A DNA stretch of 64,000 bases from Tetradesmus obliquus. Taxonomy: Eukaryota > Chlorophyta > Chlorophyceae > Sphaeropleales > Scenedesmaceae. Both the position numbers and the translations under genes were made by a program. Within the stretch, counting starts at the first letter, position 1; each line of letters begins with the position of its first letter. The DNA lies in the NCBI GenBank assembly GCA_030272155.1, contig CP126195.1, forward strand, positions 5,625,001 to 5,689,000. The letters are read 5' to 3'. Below, in pieces: positions 47,700 through 59,377 of this stretch. The notes beneath the pieces are model-generated. The model was not told where the DNA came from. It worked only from the letters and a program-made list of their open reading frames with translations, and made no database searches.

Positions 47700-48573
47700 G
47701 GACGGTATGATACTATATTACGTAATGCACCATGCCATGTCGTGGCTGGTGTGCCAGCAGTGGAGCGGCACGGAGCTCAGCGCACGTGTTGCACCTAAGC
47801 AGGTTGTTTCTGCAGAATGGAGGGCCCAGGGCGGTGCTACGCTGTTAACCGGCTGGCAAAAGTATGTACACAGCCTTTTGTGCAAATATGGTGTCAATGT
47901 TGCAGTTGCGTCCGGGTCAGCTAAGGAGTGCAAGAATCACATCAGGCGGCAGGTGGCATCCATCTACGCTGATGTGGCGGCTGATGCTGCCAGCAAGAAA
48001 TCGACTTTTGGTACTTACGTCACTCACGTGCATAAAACTCATGTTGATTCTATGCGTTTCAAGGCACCTAGGCCATTTTTGTGTTCAGGTTGTCCTTCAC
48101 GTGGTATCGAGCTCCTGATGCGAGTTTGTCTGCGCTGCTTGTGTGTGCATGCACGTACAAGCAAATATGGTGGCCGTCGGGCCAATCCTACCACTGTCTG
48201 TCCTGCATGCGGTTCTGCTACTGAGACTTTGTCCCACTTTGTTTTGAAGTGTCCTGATACCGCTGATTTGAGGGAATCTATGTACGCAGAGCTGCGAAGG
48301 CTGCCAGGTTGTGCTGAAAAACTGCGCACTTTATTGGCCATGACTGACCCCTCTGCCATGGTGTTGCATTTTGTTTCTGACGATGTTTGGGGTGGATCTG
48401 GTGTTTGCAGGTTGGCTGCTCGGCTGATTGCTGACTACCTTGTTCTTGCCTGGAATCACAGGAATGTCTGCAAGCGGGATAATGCAATAGTGCTCCCTCC
48501 CCTTTCCCCTTCGCCTGTTCATTCAGCCGCTCCTGTGGGGCGCGGGGCCGATGGCGACGTTGCTATGGCTTAA
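47700..48573 (+). mobile_element. 3' end of a non-LTR retrotransposon (LINE) ORF2
   Basis: An open frame of about 288 codons ends at 48573. It contains the C-terminal zf-RVT finger of LINE reverse transcriptases (CPACGSATETLSHFVLKCP, i.e. CxxC...HxxxxC) and downstream helices (RLAARLIADYLVLAWN). No reverse-transcriptase catalytic motif lies upstream, so the copy is 5'-truncated, as is usual for LINE insertions. Its left border with the decayed LRR gene is unclear (about 47690-47800). Codon choice (many T-ending codons) differs from the neighbouring host genes. Any 3' UTR would run to roughly 48850; no poly-A tail was seen. Confidence 0.78.
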
Positions 48574-51321
48574 ATGGTAACATGATGATGACCTAGCAGT
48601 GATGTATCTGCCGGAGCTCCAGTGGCTCACTGAGCATGTTGTTGCCCGCCGGGCGGTGTGAAGTGCAACGTGCCGCTGTTGGTAGTGAATTGCAGCTGAA
48701 TGCATGGCACTGTTGCAGCCCGGCGCCAGATTGTATTGCAGCTAGTCTTCATCGTATTGTTTACCGAGGTCAACCTTCATGGTTTGGCATCTGCATTTTG
48801 AAGCGGCACAACTCCATCTTGAACTCTCGACTCACAATGTGTTGTAGCTGTAACCGTTACAGCCGTGACAGTTACACACACTCGCAGAACCATCCATCTC
48901 ACACTTGCAAAAAGGGCTGTGTGTAGCCCATCTCTTTGGCCCCAAGCAGGCTGCAAATTTGAAGGCTGAGGCACCACCACAAGATGCTCTGCAAACTGCA
49001 ACACAAACAACAAAAGCAGTGGATGAGCATGCAATCCAGAGCGCCAACACCGATCCGGCAAGCACCTACATGCGACCTGTACAGATCGACAACAACCTGG
49101 GACATGCATATGCATCAAAGCCGTGGTTGCAACTGCCTCACACACTGCCCAAAGCGAGCATTGATACGAACAGCAGAAACATGTACATGGTCCACCACGC
49201 GTATTACTGTACGCTGAGCACACCACACACCATGGAATTGTTCACTGCAAGCTGTGTTTCAGCAGCTGTCATGTTTGGTAGTGTGCCACATGCAGCCACG
49301 CGCCCTCAAAACCCCAGTGAACAAGCAACATACACAAGTACTACACACATGCTTCTCTTTGAACGCCAGAATGCGATTAAATGTGCACCACTGCTGCAAC
49401 CTCCAGAGAAACTAGGCCAAGCGCATCCAGCAGCCGCAGAACTGGTTGCAAGCAGTTACTAATGGCAGTCAGCAACAGTTTCGGCATCAGGCGCTTAGCC
49501 ATGTACACATTGTGTTGAGACATGCATTAATCATGCTTGGCAAAGCTGCTCAGCACGGTGCACCCCACCAGCCCAGTTCTGGGCCATGTTGTGCCCCGAA
49601 CCAACTGCCTTGCTGCACATGCATCTTTGCCCAAACAGACATGCCTTGCTGCACAAGCAGCTTTGTGGTTATATTTGTGTGCTGAATCCTTCAGATCCGC
49701 TGCGCGGTGATGACTGACTGCCATCCTGAGGTGGAGTGAGAAGCCACGGCGTGGCATCAGCCAATCACACATGCGCAGTACTGTGTATGCAGAAGACAGC
49801 CATGCATAGTATTGGTTGTGATTTCGGACCAGAGGCAGTGCCAGCATGTGAGGAAATGCATGGGCACGAACTGCAGTGCACATATGCGCATAGCTCCAAG
49901 ACCAAAACGCACCGCGTCATGAGACATCCGAGGATGCAAAGCAGTGCACAACTGGACTAGCTGCGGGAGATCAAAGAGGCCAGTCAAAAGAGCAGAAGTG
50001 CGGGTGGAAACCTCCTCAAATGCGTGCAGAAGGGTGCTCTGAACAGCTCTGAACAAGCAACATACATGGCAGATGCGCAGATGTGTGCGCCCCTCGGATG
50101 CACCACTGTAGCCAGAATGACCCAATCCTGAAATGCCATACGTTGCTAGACATCTCATGGGTGAGCAGCAATGCATTATACATTTCCCCTCTCGAGCATA
50201 CCAAGCCTGTTATGTGCTGCAGCTGTCTTTCTTTTGCCCTGGCAACAAACCCAACCGTAACAGTGTGCTGGCGCGCTGCCCCGATCAAAGTGACGCTGAG
50301 ACCCACTTCCTTTTAACATCGTGCACACACGATTGTCCGACACATGACACATGAGGGCCTATTCCAGAGCAGAGGGAGAGAGGGGGACAGGTAAATCCGC
50401 CACAGTGACAGCGACATGGCCCACGGCGCATTTGCAATGGACTAACTTTGATACCACAGCACTGGACGCAAGGTGCCAGACAGGCACAGCAATGCATGAT
50501 GTGTTATGGCGCAACTCAACCGCAGTTCTTCCCTAGCAGTCTTGCATACATACGTGGCAGGAGCCTGTCGACAAGACTGAAATCAACATACGCAGACGCA
50601 GACACAGAGCAAACGCCAAACCCCTCGAGCACAACAAACAATCACACACTGTGCTTCATTCCAGAACATGCGCATGCATCTGCAGTTTAACCCAACCACT
50701 TCTGCCAAGATGTTATTGTTGAAACTGTACCCACCACCCTCAAATGTGTGCATTGTCTGCATGCACTATGCAGCCTGCCATTGCCATGCCAAATGTGTGC
50801 CTCAGCGTAACTGACGGGTGCAGCCTGCACTGCGACAACACTGTTTTACTGACACTGCTGAGTAGCAGTTCGCCTGTTGCACGTGAGCAACCCCACTGGT
50901 GCGAACCAAGCAACACCAGTGGCCCCCACAACCTTATGCATTCCACGTATGACCCCTTGCCGGTATGCACACCCTGATGCAAATGCATGTACGTTGGCAA
51001 GGCAAGCCCCGCCCAGGCCGCTAAGTCTGAATCTTCGGCGTCGGCGTCCAAGCGTGTGCCGAGCACTGCGACAGTGCTTCCAAACAAGTGACTCAGCATC
51101 CATGCAACCCCTGACTGAGCACCCATGCTCTGACTCAGCTCTGACTCAGCATCCATGCAACAGGTGACTCAGCATCGTGCAACCTCTGACTCAGCATCCA
51201 TGCAACCTGTGACTCAGCATCCATGCAACCTCTGACTCAGCACCTGACAGTGCTTCCACAAGCGACACAAGTGACTCAGCATCCATGCAACCCCTGACTC
51301 AGCACCTGATATCGCGCATCA
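48574..51321. other. Intergenic region, mostly unassigned
   Basis: The probable LINE 3' UTR comes first, then more than 2 kb without a recognisable gene. A short frame near 50240-50330 (CPDQSDAETHFLLTSC) weakly resembles another zf-RVT relic. A 23-bp minisatellite occupies 51085-51310 and abuts the stop codon of paralogue B. Confidence 0.5.
51085..51310. repeat. 23-bp minisatellite of CTGACTCAGCATCCATGCAAC type
   Basis: About eight imperfect units, some shortened to CTGACTCAGCACC, lie just 3' of the stop codon of paralogue B at 51322, so the array may be transcribed in its 3' UTR. Confidence 0.88.
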
Positions 51322-54300
51322 TCACCCGGAGCTTCCACTCCCCACATCGCGCATCACCGTACGCCTGGTGGTGCCATCTGCCAGACGCAGCATCACATCA
51401 TAGCAGGACCCAACCTGCCCCCCAGGTATGGGGACAGCAATGCTATATAGCTCTTTGTCGCAGCTCAATGACAGATCAACAGCATACTTTGGAGCCAGAG
51501 CAGATGGGGTAGGTACGCTTGACCGCTTGCGTGGATCAGGGCACGACTGCAACTGCCGGATGCCCAAAAACGTGACTGGCTGTATGGTTGCACACTCGGC
51601 TGCTGCAGCATCCTTGGACAGCCTGAAAGACAGCGATTGCTCGCCAGCTGCTGCAACAATGTCGATGATCTTGCCGGGTGCTGTGAAGTCCCCCACTGGT
51701 GTGAAGCCTCGGTAGCGGCAGGCTGGCACCTGGGGGGTCAGCGCTGCGGCAGCGGCTGAGGGGTTCCGCACAAACACAGACGCCATGCCCGACCCTGCAA
51801 TGACAGTGTCACGGAAAACGAACAACCCATGACCAAACAGTTGATCCTGCACAGCTATCAATTTAAACTCAACATGCATTGCATTGTCCACGACAGAACG
51901 TTACTGAGCAGCTGCTGCAGCTGCCTGCTGCTGTATTGCTGAGAACAACAACAAAGCTCCAAACATGTCTGCTTTGCACCCTGTGCATGCCCTAAACCTC
52001 ACCTGGTATATATATGCATAAGCCTGCCTGGCAGGTGCCTGTAGCTGTACGTCTGTAATGCAAAAACGCCAAAGCCCCTGTCTTGTTGAACCCTATACAT
52101 GCATGTATGTATCAAGACCCTCACCTGGCACACACACGCAACGGCCAGCCTGGCAGGTGCCCGGCTGCGCAGCAGCATTGCGCCTCTGAATGCCGCAACT
52201 GCTCTCTGTGCAGGGCCCAGGTGTGAGTGTCACACTCACAACCGCACTGCCCAGCTCTGTCGTGTAGTTGAATGTGTCGGTTCCAGAAGAAGCAGGCGTG
52301 TTGCTTATGTATCTGATGACGTCTTTGCCGCTGACTGCATCTGGCGCAATGATTGCCCTGCCACCAAGGGCTGGGCCGGAGACTGACTTGATGAGTGTGG
52401 GAGAGCCAGGGTCGTTGTCCTGCACGTACTTGCATGTGCACGGGTAGTGTTAGACGCACATGCAGCGCAGGCAAGCAATGCAAGGTTGATCGTCAGGCAA
52501 GCCCGGCAAGCAGGCCAGCAGGCAAGCAGGCTAGCAGGCATGCTTGTACACGAAAGTTACACCACAGAACAGGCATCATGTCTACGTTCTGTCCATCATG
52601 ACCGCCGCCGCTGCAGCAGCAGCAGCACTGCTGAGATACAGCAGCAGCAGCAGCAGCGCCTCACCAGCACAGCGATTGTCAGCCAGGTGCCGGCTGTGCC
52701 AGCCGCCACGTCATCAGCAGCAGGCTGCACCTCGCTCACACACTGCAGGGAGCCATCAGCAGCAACAGTCTGCTTAAAACCAGGCTTGCAGGTGCAACCA
52801 GCGCCTGCTGCAGCTAGCTCAGCGCCGGGTGTGGTGCTGCAGTCGATTGGTGTGCAGGCAGCCAGCTTGCCGGTTGTTGGGTCAAAGCTCCCTTTGAAGC
52901 CGTATCTGCAAGAGCAGCCTGCATAGCAGAAATCGCAGCAGCAGAAGGACACACCAGCAGACATCACCAGCAGCTCAGGTAGTGTTATATCAAGCCTGAT
53001 CAGCATGCAATTGCAGTTGAGGTTGGCAGGCGCTGGAGGCCAGCGCTGTGGCACAGCGCTATGAAGGCTCAGCAGTGCACCCTGTGGAGCAGCACAACAC
53101 TACTGCTGCTTGCTGTTGTTGCTGCTTGCTGCTGCTGCTACTGCTACGGCCGCTATCACTACTATCATTGCTGCCACGTCGACTGCTGCTGCTGCTGCTG
53201 CTGCTGTGTGATCAGGACACCCCGTATGCATGTTCCCACCTGTGCCAATGGCGTTCACTTCACTGTGTGGGATGGCTGCACAGTTGAGGTACCATTGCAT
53301 GCACATCTGCAGCTGCCCGCCCAGTAGCACTGCGTCATAGCCATACTTGCAGCTGCAGGCTGTCTGGGCAGGGTTGGGCTCCGAGTTGGCTATGGTACAG
53401 GGCGTGCACTGGCTGCCATCCTGACTGATGCTGTCAGGTGGACATCTGTAGCAAGGCGTGCCTGCAGCAGCAACAACAGCGATGGCGTCAGCGGCCGTCA
53501 AAAAATGCTGTGCGGGTTACACTTAGACCAGCGGCATATGACTGCCTTGCTCTACACGCTTGTTGCAGGCCTGCCAACACCCATGGTGGCACACACTGCA
53601 CGTATGCAGCCGCATCTAGCCGAGTTTCATTAAATGAGGCATTATCCGTTTCGCAGGAACAAGTGTGACTGTGCCACAGTGCCACACTGACACGGCATCA
53701 GCACAGTTCAAAGTGGAGTGAATGCACTGGTGAACGTATACCAGCCTCACCTTCAGGGGCGAATGCCTGGGTACCAGCATAGCAGCGGGAGCCCTGCTTG
53801 GCCGCAACAGTGACGCTGGCCTGCTGCAGGCTGAGCAGGGTGGCTGCAGCGGAAGGAAGTTGCGGCAGCACACAACAGCAAGCAATGCGGAACTTGCTTT
53901 CAGCAGCAATGTCGGCTGCAAGAGAAGATGCAAGGCAACGCTAGCTAGAGCAGCCCGCCAGTATGGAAAATCCTCTTCCTGAGGTGACACCTGGCACTGG
54001 ACTGGAGCATGCCCTGATCAACAAGCTTGTGCTGAATGTGCCACGCACCAGCTGTTATTCTGAAAGCACCTACCCAACCAGCACGCAACTCGCTCTGCGT
54101 TGCGAGCGTTGATAGCCAGCCGACTCAGTTTCACAATCCAAACCCACCTGTCTCATGGATGCTCAGGCCAGCAAGCCTGCCCAGGCTGCTGCTGAAGCCA
54201 GGCAGCACACCCAGCACACCCAGCCTGATCAGATCTGCCAGCAGCTGCTGCAGCGGCCCGAGTGCTTTCGGCTGCAGGCTGCCCCCACTCCCCCTCCAAG

Positions 54301-57300
54301 CAGCGCCATCTACTGACTCAACAACTTGCACAGCAACACTTATGCTGCTGTTGCTGCTGCTGCTGCTGTTGTCAGATGTTTGGAGCCTCCTTCCCAGATC
54401 ACCAGGGAATCTGTTTAAAAAGAACCCGGGACTGTAGCTGAGCTGAGTAAAGAGGTTGCTGCCGGTGCTTTGCTGCAGTCCACCCCTGTACATCAAGCCC
54501 TGGAGGTTGCTGTTGGCAGCTAGGTCACCATACACTGAGCTGCTGAAGAACTGTGTTGTCGAGAAGGAGCTGGCTGTGGGGTTCAGTGAACCGCCGATGT
54601 TTTGGGGGATGTCACGGGAAAAAGGGTTTAAGGTCGTAAATATGTTGAAGGTAAACCCTGAGGTGACAAGTTGGACGTCCACAGTGCGGCCCACAGGACA
54701 CCTGCCTGCAAGGAACAGCAGCAGCAGCAGCAGCAGCACGAAACACATATGTTGGAAGTCCATAGTGCGACCCAAGGGGCAGTTTCCTGCAAGCGACTGT
54801 GAAACAACACACCAGCTGGACGTCCACAGTGCGGCCCACAGGCCACCTTCTTCAAGCAAAAGCGGCGGCACAAAACACATGTTGAAAGTCATGGTGCGTC
54901 CCAAGGGGCAGTTTCCTGCAAGCGACTGTGAATCAACACACGAGCTAAAGGTCCACAGTGCGGCCCATGGGGCACTTCCCTGCACGCAACAGTAGCACAA
55001 AACACACGTGTCACTTTGCTCTGCCTGCTTACATGCATAATGCATTCTCACTGCCAGCAACATGAGCCGGCCGCAGGTACTGCGCCAAGACAATCAGCAG
55101 AGGACAGCACAGTGACAGTCCGGCAGCTCAGCAAAAGTTGTGACGGCAGATGCAGCTGCCTGCATGCCTGCTGCTGCCGCCGCTGCTGCTGCTGCCGCCC
55201 CCGCTGCTGCTGCCGCCGCTGCCATTGCTGCCGCCCCCGCTGCTGCTGCCGCCGCTGCCATTGCTGCTGCTGCTGCTGCTGCTGCCGCTGCCGGTGCTTC
55301 TGCTGCTGCTGCTGCCGCTGCTTCTGCTGCTGCCGCTGCTTCTGCTGCTGCCGCTGCTGCTGACGCTGCTGCTGCCGCTGCTGCCATTGCTGCTGCTGTT
55401 GCCGCCACTGCCACTGCTGCTGCTACTGCTGCTCTCACCTTGGAACTGCCACACTCCCAGGGCACACGCGGCAGTCACGGGCGGGCCGTTGCCTGTGGGA
55501 GCGCCGAGGCATGCGCCGTTGCACACCTGGCCATCTTGTCCCCCCTCACACGGCCCTCTGCCATCCGCCCTTGAAAAGGACTGCAGGAGGAGCTTACTGG
55601 TGTCAGTGGGGTCGAGTGGTGGCCTTTCCTTAAAGGCGTCGAGCGGGCTGTTGTCGCAGGCTGCAGGGTGGTGCATTGATGTGGTGCAGCAATGGCATGG
55701 GGGAGTGAGGTAGGCAATATTTAGGGAATAGTAGACAGCTTCAATTACGTGAGCAGGTACCCGCTTATCTACTTGGTAGACACCACAGGTAGGTGACCAA
55801 GTACAAGTAAGTGTGCAGTTGTCAGCTGCCTGTGCTGCAAACAACACACACCCCTTCATGCCATCAGGCTTGCCCGAGTGACCACAAGCCACCAAGCATA
55901 ACAGCCTCTGCACCAGAGGCAGCGCCGCTGCGTCAGCAGCACCCAACTGCAGTAGCTTGCTACAGCCTCACATTCTGGCGATGCCAGCACTTGATAAGCA
56001 CTCCATGCCACCAACCCAATCGATGCGCTCACATTTTGGTAGGCAGGACCCTAGTGTAGGCCTTTCGAGTTGCAGCTCGCCGTCAACACAGCTCGCCTTG
56101 GGGGCTCCTGCTGCTGCTGCCACATAGCCTGCCTTGCATTTAAGCTCACAGGTCAATCCATGAGCCAATGAGGCATCAGGGTTGCAAGGCAGGCTGGGGT
56201 CAACGCCAGAGTCTGTTGGAAGTGAAGCCAAGTCTGGCAATGAGTTGGCGGCGCAAGCTGCAGGCAGGCAGGATAGGCAGCGTGCGGAGATCAGTAGCAC
56301 GCTCACAGCATATGAAACATGGGTGCGTATGTATGTGGAAGGAGAGGGATTGCTTACAGCAGCGCTGCATGCGTCATTGCAATGCCATTGAGGTGGCAGG
56401 CAAGCATTGACGATACGCGCAGTAAAGTAGCAAGCATTGTGGGTTTGACTGCTAGTGTATATTGGACAGTGAAGACCATGATGCCGGTGCAGCTTGGCTT
56501 GCTGTCTTTGCTGCTGCACAGACACAAACCCGTCTCATCTATGAGCCATCGCTGTGCAGACGCTGCGCCTCAAACACCACTATGACCCTGTGCTGTGTGA
56601 TGGCTGCTTACTCTTGAAGCATCCACCCTGGTATATCCATCGGCTGTTGCCATTTGCGTTGGCGAGGCAGAGTGCTACTGGGTCATTGCTCCTGCCTGCC
56701 GCTGTGTAACCCGGTGTGGTGCCTCCAACACACCTGCTCAGCAGCAACAGTGGTGTGATACAGCAGTGCAGAAGCAGCTTTTCAAGGTGTTTTGGGGTGT
56801 GACTGCTTGCCTAAACAACATGAATGTGTGTTGAGTCAACCGAGTGTGCTGTTGCTGCTTGCTGGGCACGGGCACAAACTAGATGGTTGATGCAAAAAAG
56901 AGTGCTAGCACACAAGTGCAGCAGTCGTTGCTCCTAGATATATGATGTTCTTACAGTTTGAGGAACAATCAGCATCTTTACCAGCTTACAATCGGACGTG
57001 CCTAGCAGCCCTGTACTCAACCCGCATCCTACATGCCAAACTGTGGTGCATGTTGGTGGCGTATAAACACGCCTGAGCAACAGCTTTGAGCATGCACCCC
57101 TGCTGTTTATGTGCGAGGAGTTGCGCATATAAGAACACATTGGAGTGCTGTGCAGGCTGCTATTGCAGCTGCTGCAGAAGTAGCCGCTGCATTGGGAGCT
57201 GGTGTGGCAGCAGCACTTACATGCCAACACAGACGGTGTCGATGGCTGGCAGGCAAGACGGGGCGGGCGGGGGAGCATTTGGGGCCGGGTTCGGACGTGA

Positions 57301-58349
57301 AGATGCCGAGCTCAGGAAGAAGTTTGTGTTTGGCAGCTGCGGCGGCGCTGGGCCTAGCCCGCCTAGAGGGTTGCAGCCAACGTTTGTAGTAGTAGAGTTG
57401 GAGGTGTTGTTGAATCCCTGCAAGTGAAGCAGCAAAAACACACGCCTGCTATGGTGGCAGTCCTCAGTCGCAGCAGTTTCATATTGATTGATTTTGTTTC
57501 GTTTGATCTGAATAAAAATTAAACTGATTCAAGATTGATTTGAACTAGTTCAAGAATATCATAATACTTTCAGGCATGCACGTAGGCTTGATGCTGAGCA
57601 CGCAATGAGTTTTGGCGTGCACGAGTGTGCACGGAGAGGTGCTGCTGCAGCGCCTGGCAAACGCGTGTGACCCACCAGCAAGATGTCCAGCCGATCCCCT
57701 GACACGAGTGTCAAGTCGTTGCTGTCGAATGTGTACAGAGCCCTACAGCGAGCATGGCGGCCGTCGAGGCAGCAGCAGCAGCAGTAGCAGCAACAGCAGC
57801 AGCAGCAACAGCAGCAGCATTGTTCGCAGTGTTAGCGGCAAGCTCGTTGAGCTGCAGCTTCAACTGCAGTGCCTGCCAGTGTAGCTGCCTGCCCGCACAT
57901 CCACACAGTGCTGCCATTCACTATGCATACCAATAACACGGCAGGTGAGGTGATGAGGTGGCCACGTATCCCTCAGCTTAATCGTGCCAGCATTCCTGCC
58001 CCTCACCCGTCCAAGTTGATTCTAAAGTTGGTCCCTCCAGAGGTGATGTCGCTGTAGTTCCAGCTGAAGGCGCCCCCTGTGCTGTTGTATACGCCAGAGA
58101 CAGTTAGAGTGCTATCCCCATTGGATATGGAGGTGGCGTTGCCAACACTAATGCTTGCATCAAAGCTGCTGGTGTTGCCCAACACAAATTTGTTGGCATC
58201 CGAGCTGTTCACAATCTGGCCGCTTTCCAGCAGGCGGCGGCCGCTTTTGATGTCAGCAGCAAGCCTGGCATTCAATGATGCTGTGAAGGAGATCTTGGAG
58301 TCCTGCACAAGGACCAGCAGGTTGACGCCAGCGTTGCTGGGGTCTACAC

Positions 58350-58387
<38 letters not shown>

Positions 58388-58469
58388 CAACAAGGATGCT
58401 GTGAAGGAGATGTTTGCGTCTAGCACCAGCACGAGAAGGTTGACGCCAGGGTTGCTGGGGTCTGATAAT

Positions 58470-58523
<54 letters not shown>

Positions 58524-59377
58524 GCACAACAAGGATGCTTTGAAGGAGATGTTTGAGTCTAGCACCAGCACCAGCAGGTTGACGCCAGGGCTGTTGGGTT
58601 GTGGCGCAGCAGTAGCAACAGCAGCAGCAGCAACAGCAGCACCAACAGCATCAGTCACACTGCCAGCTATGCCTCTTAGTAACAGCAGCAGCAGCAGCAG
58701 CGCGGGCCTCACCTGGCACCTCAAAGCGCAGCCCGTTGCAATCAGGCACGCCAGTCAGCACCACCACATCATTGGCCACCTCACTCCTGTGTTGCGGCCC
58801 TGTGGCTGTGCGGGTGCCAAATGAGGTGTGGGGTGGGCCGGCAGCACGCGCAGCCCTGGTTGCTGCTGCAGCGTTGGGGTTGAAAAAGTTGATGGTGATT
58901 GTCACGGGGCGGCCGTGCAGCAGGCAGCTGCGCGAGTCTGCAGTAGCGGCAGCAGCAGCGGCAGCAGCAGCGGGTGACGCTGAAAGCTAGATACAGCAAC
59001 AACTGCACTGCGCCGCTTGCAGCAGCAGCAGCTGCCTTGCTGAAAGCTCAGGGTGCTGTCATTCACCAACATTACTTGATCATGCGTTGAACAGGCATTT
59101 GCAAGAAATGGACACCTGGGATGCAACGGTACATGCCATGGTGAACAGGACCCCAGACATATGTCTGCTATGCATAGCAGCTGCAGCTGTCACATATGCA
59201 AGCAGCGCCACATTTCTCAACGCAGTTCCTTGGTAACCATGCTGCGGATGGTATTCCTACCATCAGAGCTCGGCTCTTACCTGCAAGGCTGCGTGCCTGC
59301 GCAGCAGGTGCGTGCAGGGCAGCCAGTGTCACCAGCAACAGCAGCAGCAGGGGCCCCCTGCGCACTGCACACTGCAT
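51322..59377 (-). CDS. Secreted multidomain cysteine-rich protein, paralogue B
   Basis: Fourteen exons: 59377-59281, 58937-58713, 58343-58007, 57742-57676, 57417-57221, 56733-56612, 56257-56033, 55660-55439, 54705-54148, 53843-53751, 53461-53240, 52918-52665, 52419-52125, 51794-51322. Phases agree throughout, giving about 1128 residues. A signal peptide (MQCAVRRGPLLLLLLVTLAALH) leads into an Asn/Ser-rich beta-type region (VSGVYNSTGGAFSWNYSD), two sushi-like modules (CVGGTTPGY; LTCELKCKAGYVA), a Cys block (GQVCNGACLG), a 186-residue unique exon, a GCC2/GCC3-like block (CYRCPPDSIS), an EGF-like block, an Ig/cadherin-like block (GTDTFNYTTE), and a conserved C-terminal module (CRYRGFTPVGDFTAPGK). 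Exon lengths of 97, 93, 295 and 473 nt equal those of paralogue A. An extracellular matrix or surface role is inferred; no membrane anchor was seen. Confidence 0.85.
54660..54995 (-). repeat. Five copies of paralogue B exon 9 5' edge
   Basis: Acceptor plus CP(V/L)GRT(V/M)D-type codons recur with 60-76 bp spacing upstream of the modelled start at 54705 (near 54781, 54846, 54917 and 54983). Two variants alternate. Confidence 0.85.
55170..55437. repeat. CTG/CCG-derived low-complexity tract after exon 8 donor
   Basis: Over 260 bp of mixed CTG, CCG and CTT triplets start within a few bases of the exon 8 donor at 55439. In the sense of the gene it reads CAG/CGG/AAG. It includes a duplicated block of about 42 bp near 55180-55270. 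Confidence 0.92.
58310..58612 (-). repeat. Three copies of paralogue B exon 3 5' edge with CTG acceptors
   Basis: Codons VNLLVLV(Q/L)D with an upstream acceptor occur near 58343 (modelled), 58464 and 58600. Copies are separated by (CAG)n on the plus strand, i.e. CTG in sense, and each upstream copy runs directly into the next CTG tract. Confidence 0.88.

Noticed and set aside
48905..49462. 185-residue plus frame in the intergenic region
   Set aside because: No family resemblance, no signal or repeat structure, and no in-frame continuation through plausible splice sites.
50240..50330. Possible second LINE zinc-finger relic (CPDQSDAETHFLLTSC)
   Set aside because: Only a single short Cys/His-like match, with no upstream or downstream retroelement sequence in frame; too weak to annotate.
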